Shown here: positions 6,710 through 8,839 of the stretch, one piece after another
How positions within the stretch are numbered: position 1 is the first letter of the stretch
Layout of the letters: every line of letters starts with the position of its first letter
Source: Burkholderiales bacterium
Lineage (GTDB): Bacteria > Pseudomonadota > Gammaproteobacteria > Burkholderiales > Burkholderiaceae_C
Length of the DNA stretch: 8,839 nt
Assembly: GCA_947448105.1 (NCBI GenBank)
Contig: CANFNE010000097.1
Location: 1-8,839, forward strand
Direction: 5' to 3'
The notes under the pieces: model-generated
Told to the model about the DNA's origin: nothing
The model's database searches: none
What the model saw: the letters and a program-made list of their open reading frames with translations, nothing else
Translations under genes and position numbers: made by a program

Positions 6710-8839
6710 TCAATGAAAATCCCGGCTCCCCGGCGCCAGATCGCCCAGCAGATGCGTCAGGTCCACCAGCCGCTTAGCCACCAGGTGGCGCACCTGGCCG
6801 CCGCTGCTCTCGTCGCGCTGCCACACGCCATAGACCGCCAGCAGGCGCGCGCGGTAGAGCGCGGGGCGAAAGGCTTCTTTGACCGCCTTCCAGACAACCA
6901 CATTGACGCTGCCGGTTTCGTCCTCCAGCGTCACAAAAATCACGCCTTTGGCGGTTTGCGGCTGCTGGCGCATGGTGACGATGCCGCAGGCACGCGCCAG
7001 GCGCCCCTGCGGAAAGTCGCGCATCTGGGCGGCACTGAGCAGCTTGTGTGCGCTTAATTGCGCGCGCAAAAAAGCCACCGGGTGGCTGCGCAGGCTCAGG
7101 CCCGTGGCGGCGTAGTCAAACACCACTTCTTCAGCCTCATGGGCCGCAGGCAGGGCCAGCGCGTCCTCCACCACCGGCACGCCGCGAAACAGCGCAGGCG
7201 CCGCATGCAGGGCCGAGGCGTCCCAGACCTGCTGGCGGCGGTGGCCACTTAAAGCGCGCAGCGCGTCCGCACTGGCCAGCGCCTTGAGGTCGCCCGCGTC
7301 CAAGCCGCAGCGCTGCGCCAGATCGTGCGTGCTGGCAAACGGCGCGTGGGCGCGTTCCCGTGCGATGCGCTGCGCCACCTCTTGGCGCAAGCCACTGACC
7401 ATACGCAGACCCAGGCGGACGGCGGGGTGGGGCGGCTCGGGGGCTTGGAGTGAGGGGTTTGGCAAGTGGCCGCGCGAAGGAGTTTGCGCGTGGCCGCCAA
7501 TGGGGTCAGAGCCCGATGTCGTTATGGGCTGCGCGCTCCGAATCGGTTTCTGTCCTGAATCGGGATCTGACCCCATTTGCTCTGCTGCCATCCGCTCTGC
7601 CACTTGCTCCGGGAAATTGGAATCTGACCCCAATTTCTCCAACGTGCAATCCCAGTCGCTGTGGTTCACGTCGATCGGTCGCACGGTCACGCCGTGGCGG
7701 CGGGCGTCTTGGACGAGTTGGCTGGGGCCGTAAAAGCCCAGGGGCTGGCTGTTGAGCATGGCAGCCAGAAAGCAGGCAGGCTCGTGGTGCTTGAGCCAGC
7801 AGCTCACGTAGACCAAAAGCGCAAAGCTGGCGGCGTGGCTCTCGGGAAAGCCGTATTCGCCAAAGCCTTCGATTTGCTTGAACAGGCCATCGGCAAATTC
7901 CTGCGTGTAGCCGTTGGCCACCATGGCGCCCACCAGGCGGTCATAGAAATGCTGCACGCCGCCCTTGCGCTTCCAGGCGGCCATGGAGCGGCGCAGGCTG
8001 TCGGCCTCGCCACCGCTAAAGTTGGCTGCGGCCATGGCGATTTGCATCACCTGTTCCTGAAAGATGGGCACGCCCAGGGTGCGCTTGAGCACTTCTTCCA
8101 GCGCCGGGCTGGCGTATTGCACGGCTTGCGGGTTGGCGCGCGCCTGCAAATACGGGTGCACCATGCCGCCCTGGATCGGGCCGGGGCGCACGATGGCCAC
8201 TTGCACCACCAGGTCGTAATAGCAGCGCGGTTTCAAGCGCGGCAGCATGCTCATTTGCGCGCGGCTCTCGATCTGGAAAACGCCCACGGTGTCGGCGCGG
8301 CAAATCATGTCGTAGGTGGCCGGGTCTTCAGCGGGAATGTCTTGCAGGCGCAGCGGCCTGCCGCGCCGCTGGCCGATCAAGTCCAGGCAGCGGTGGATGG
8401 CGCTGAGCATGCCCAGGGCCAGCACGTCTACTTTCAACAGACCCACAGCGTCCAGATCGTCCTTGTCCCACTGGATGATGCTGCGCTCAGGCATGGCGGC
8501 GTTTTCCACCGGCACGATGCGCGTCAGCGGCCCTTGGGTAAGTACAAAGCCGCCCACGTGCTGGCTTAAGTGGCGCGGGAAGCCTTGCAAGGCCGTGGCC
8601 AGATCGAGCCACTGTTGCAGGCGGCATGGTGTTGGAAGGGTGAAGTCGCTTTGCACGGCAGAAGGCTGAGCGGCCAAGTGCGTTGGTACATTTCCTCCGG
8701 CCAAAGCCTGGGCGGCAGGGCGCTGGCTTGCGTGTTCCCCGCCGGGCGCCAGGGGGGCAGAGCGTTCAGCGTAGGTAAAGGAGGAGCCCGCGTAGCGGGC
8801 GGGGGACACGGAGCTGAGCGCTCTGCCCCCATGGCGCCC
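6710..8839 (-). CDS. dnaE2: Error-prone DNA polymerase DnaE2, C-terminal two thirds (cut by window end)
   Basis: The frame is open from the window edge (codon 8837-8839) to a stop at 6710-6712, giving 709 residues. DnaE2 is the SOS-induced C-family polymerase that performs mutagenic translesion synthesis with ImuA/ImuB. Seen in order are GFPRHLSQHVGGFVL, PVENAAMPERSIIQWDKDDL, and KVDVLALGMLSAI, whose Asp (8426-8428) corresponds to the third catalytic aspartate. FPESHAASFALLVYVSCWLK, a helix-hairpin-helix region (about 7295-7396), an OB fold (about 6740-7006) and the canonical SRDFH C terminus follow. The first two catalytic aspartates and the PHP domain lie outside the window. Two stretches are foreign to the family as I know it, and both are palindromic DNA: from about 7427 to 7639 (about 70 residues), and from the window edge through 8744, perhaps to about 8630. 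No frameshift or stop is present, so the gene may still be functional. lexA/imuA/imuB probably lie to the right. Confidence 0.93.
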   Translation of the reverse strand, partial: GRHGGRALSSVSPARYAGSSFTYAERSAPLAPGGEHASQRPAAQALAGGNVPTHLAAQPSAVQSDFTLPTPCRLQQWLDLATALQGFPRHLSQHVGGFVLTQGPLTRIVPVENAAMPERSIIQWDKDDLDAVGLLKVDVLALGMLSAIHRCLDLIGQRRGRPLRLQDIPAEDPATYDMICRADTVGVFQIESRAQMSMLPRLKPRCYYDLVVQVAIVRPGPIQGGMVHPYLQARANPQAVQYASPALEEVLKRTLGVPIFQEQVMQIAMAAANFSGGEADSLRRSMAAWKRKGGVQHFYDRLVGAMVANGYTQEFADGLFKQIEGFGEYGFPESHAASFALLVYVSCWLKHHEPACFLAAMLNSQPLGFYGPSQLVQDARRHGVTVRPIDVNHSDWDCTLEKLGSDSNFPEQVAERMAAEQMGSDPDSGQKPIRSAQPITTSGSDPIGGHAQTPSRGHLPNPSLQAPEPPHPAVRLGLRMVSGLRQEVAQRIARERAHAPFASTHDLAQRCGLDAGDLKALASADALRALSGHRRQQVWDASALHAAPALFRGVPVVEDALALPAAHEAEEVVFDYAATGLSLRSHPVAFLRAQLSAHKLLSAAQMRDFPQGRLARACGIVTMRQQPQTAKGVIFVTLEDETGSVNVVVWKAVKEAFRPALYRARLLAVYGVWQRDESSGGQVRHLVAKRLVDLTHLLGDLAPGSRDFH
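7499..7577. repeat. REP-like inverted pair: 19-bp arms around the TGGGGTCAGA core, inside dnaE2
   Basis: Left arm 7499-7517 reads AATGGGGTCAGAGCCCGAT. The reverse complement of 7559-7577 reads AATGGGGTCAGATCCCGAT, so 18 of 19 positions match, with a 41-base interval. Both arms are translated and both give Gly-Ser-Asp-Pro on the minus strand, because the core is near-symmetrical. The arrangement resembles paired REP (BIME-type) elements. Membership of a named repeat family cannot be shown from this window. Confidence 0.75.
7614..7636. repeat. Third TGGGGTCAGA-core palindrome in dnaE2
   Basis: The arms AAATTGG (7614-7620) and CCAATTT (7630-7636) are perfect inverted repeats flanking nine bases. 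The reverse complement contains TGGGGTCAGA (7623-7632), the same core as the nearby pair, in direct orientation to the copy at 7566-7575 and 57 bases from it. It is translated as KLGSDSNF. Confidence 0.7.
8744..8839. repeat. MITE/REP-like 27-bp inverted repeat with internal hairpin, inside dnaE2 at the window edge
   Basis: Arm 8744-8770 and the reverse complement of 8813-8839 agree at 25 of 27 positions; both begin GGGCGCCA and contain GGGGGCAGAGCG. Between them lies a perfect hairpin GCCCGC-GTA-GCGGGC (8786-8800). The right arm ends exactly at the window edge, so the element may continue. The whole stretch is in frame with dnaE2 and does not match conserved polymerase sequence. No transposase gene or target-site duplication is visible. 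Confidence 0.7.

Larger units (their letters stand above)
7427..7639 (-). other. In-frame inserted segment (about 70 codons) in dnaE2
   Basis: Between the conserved DWDCTLE block and the conserved PAVRLGLRMVSGLRQE block, DnaE2 proteins normally have a short linker. Here the linker is about 70 residues of low-complexity sequence with three GSD motifs (GSDSNFPEQ, GSDPDSGQKP, GSDPIGGH). The DNA underneath holds three copies of a palindrome-forming 10-mer and, at about 7462-7500, a further imperfect inverted repeat (GGCCGCGCGAA / TTTGCGCGTGGCC). The edges are inferred by comparison with remembered homologues, not by alignment. Confidence 0.6.

Noticed and set aside
6576..6713. 46-residue N-terminal extension of the FAD oxidoreductase
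   Set aside because: The Rossmann fold begins directly at the internal ATG 6575, as usual in this family, and the extension is low-complexity sequence overlapping the dnaE2 stop.
7499..7636. CRISPR-like array from three similar repeats in dnaE2
   Set aside because: Only three short cores are present, one is inverted relative to the others, the spacing is unequal, the DNA is coding and no cas gene is present.
7661..8569. A 302-codon + strand open frame opposite dnaE2
   Set aside because: A shadow of dnaE2 caused by GC-rich codon bias; its sequence is His/Ala/Gln-rich without recognisable domains.

Overview
The window is GC-rich DNA that looks like a Burkholderiales betaproteobacterium, probably Comamonadaceae. 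This is inferred from the codon composition, an orphan Bug/TctC-type binding protein, a DnaE2-type error-prone polymerase and a FAD amino-acid dehydrogenase of betaproteobacterial style. No rRNA or other decisive taxonomic marker is present. Both ends cut through genes: the 3' part of hydroxypyruvate isomerase (hyi, + strand) lies at the left edge, and dnaE2 runs off the right edge.

Layout: hyi (1-357, +) meets a convergent rhuM-family gene (418-1482, -), which looks like an accessory insertion of visibly lower GC. A structured gene-free stretch of about 315 bases follows. It holds a candidate promoter for rhuM, a possible 45-codon leader ORF and a candidate terminator for the next gene. From 1798 to the right edge every gene is on the minus strand. 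In transcription order they are dnaE2 (3' part), a FAD-dependent D-amino-acid-dehydrogenase-like oxidoreductase, 5-formyltetrahydrofolate cyclo-ligase, formate-tetrahydrofolate ligase (fhs) and a periplasmic Bug/TctC binding protein.

Functionally, the core is a small one-carbon/folate group. Fhs makes 10-formyl-THF from formate, the cyclo-ligase returns 5-formyl-THF to 5,10-methenyl-THF, and the neighbouring FAD amine/amino-acid oxidoreductase could supply substrates. The Bug protein downstream of fhs, 32 nt away with a strong ribosome-binding site, is probably co-transcribed with it. Hyi belongs to glyoxylate metabolism and was probably part of a gcl-hyi-type operon extending left.

The most unusual thing here is dnaE2. 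Its reading frame stays open, but it carries two blocks with no counterpart that I recognise in the family, and both are built from palindromic DNA. Block A (about 7427-7639) contains three copies of the 10-mer TGGGGTCAGA, two of them forming a 19-bp inverted repeat, and is translated in frame into a linker with three Gly-Ser-Asp motifs. Block B (8744 to the window edge) is a 27-bp inverted repeat with a perfect internal hairpin, also translated. This resembles the in-frame palindromic elements known from Rickettsia genes, but in an SOS mutagenesis polymerase. No CRISPR array, tRNA, rRNA, recognisable transposase or obvious multi-gene defence system was seen.
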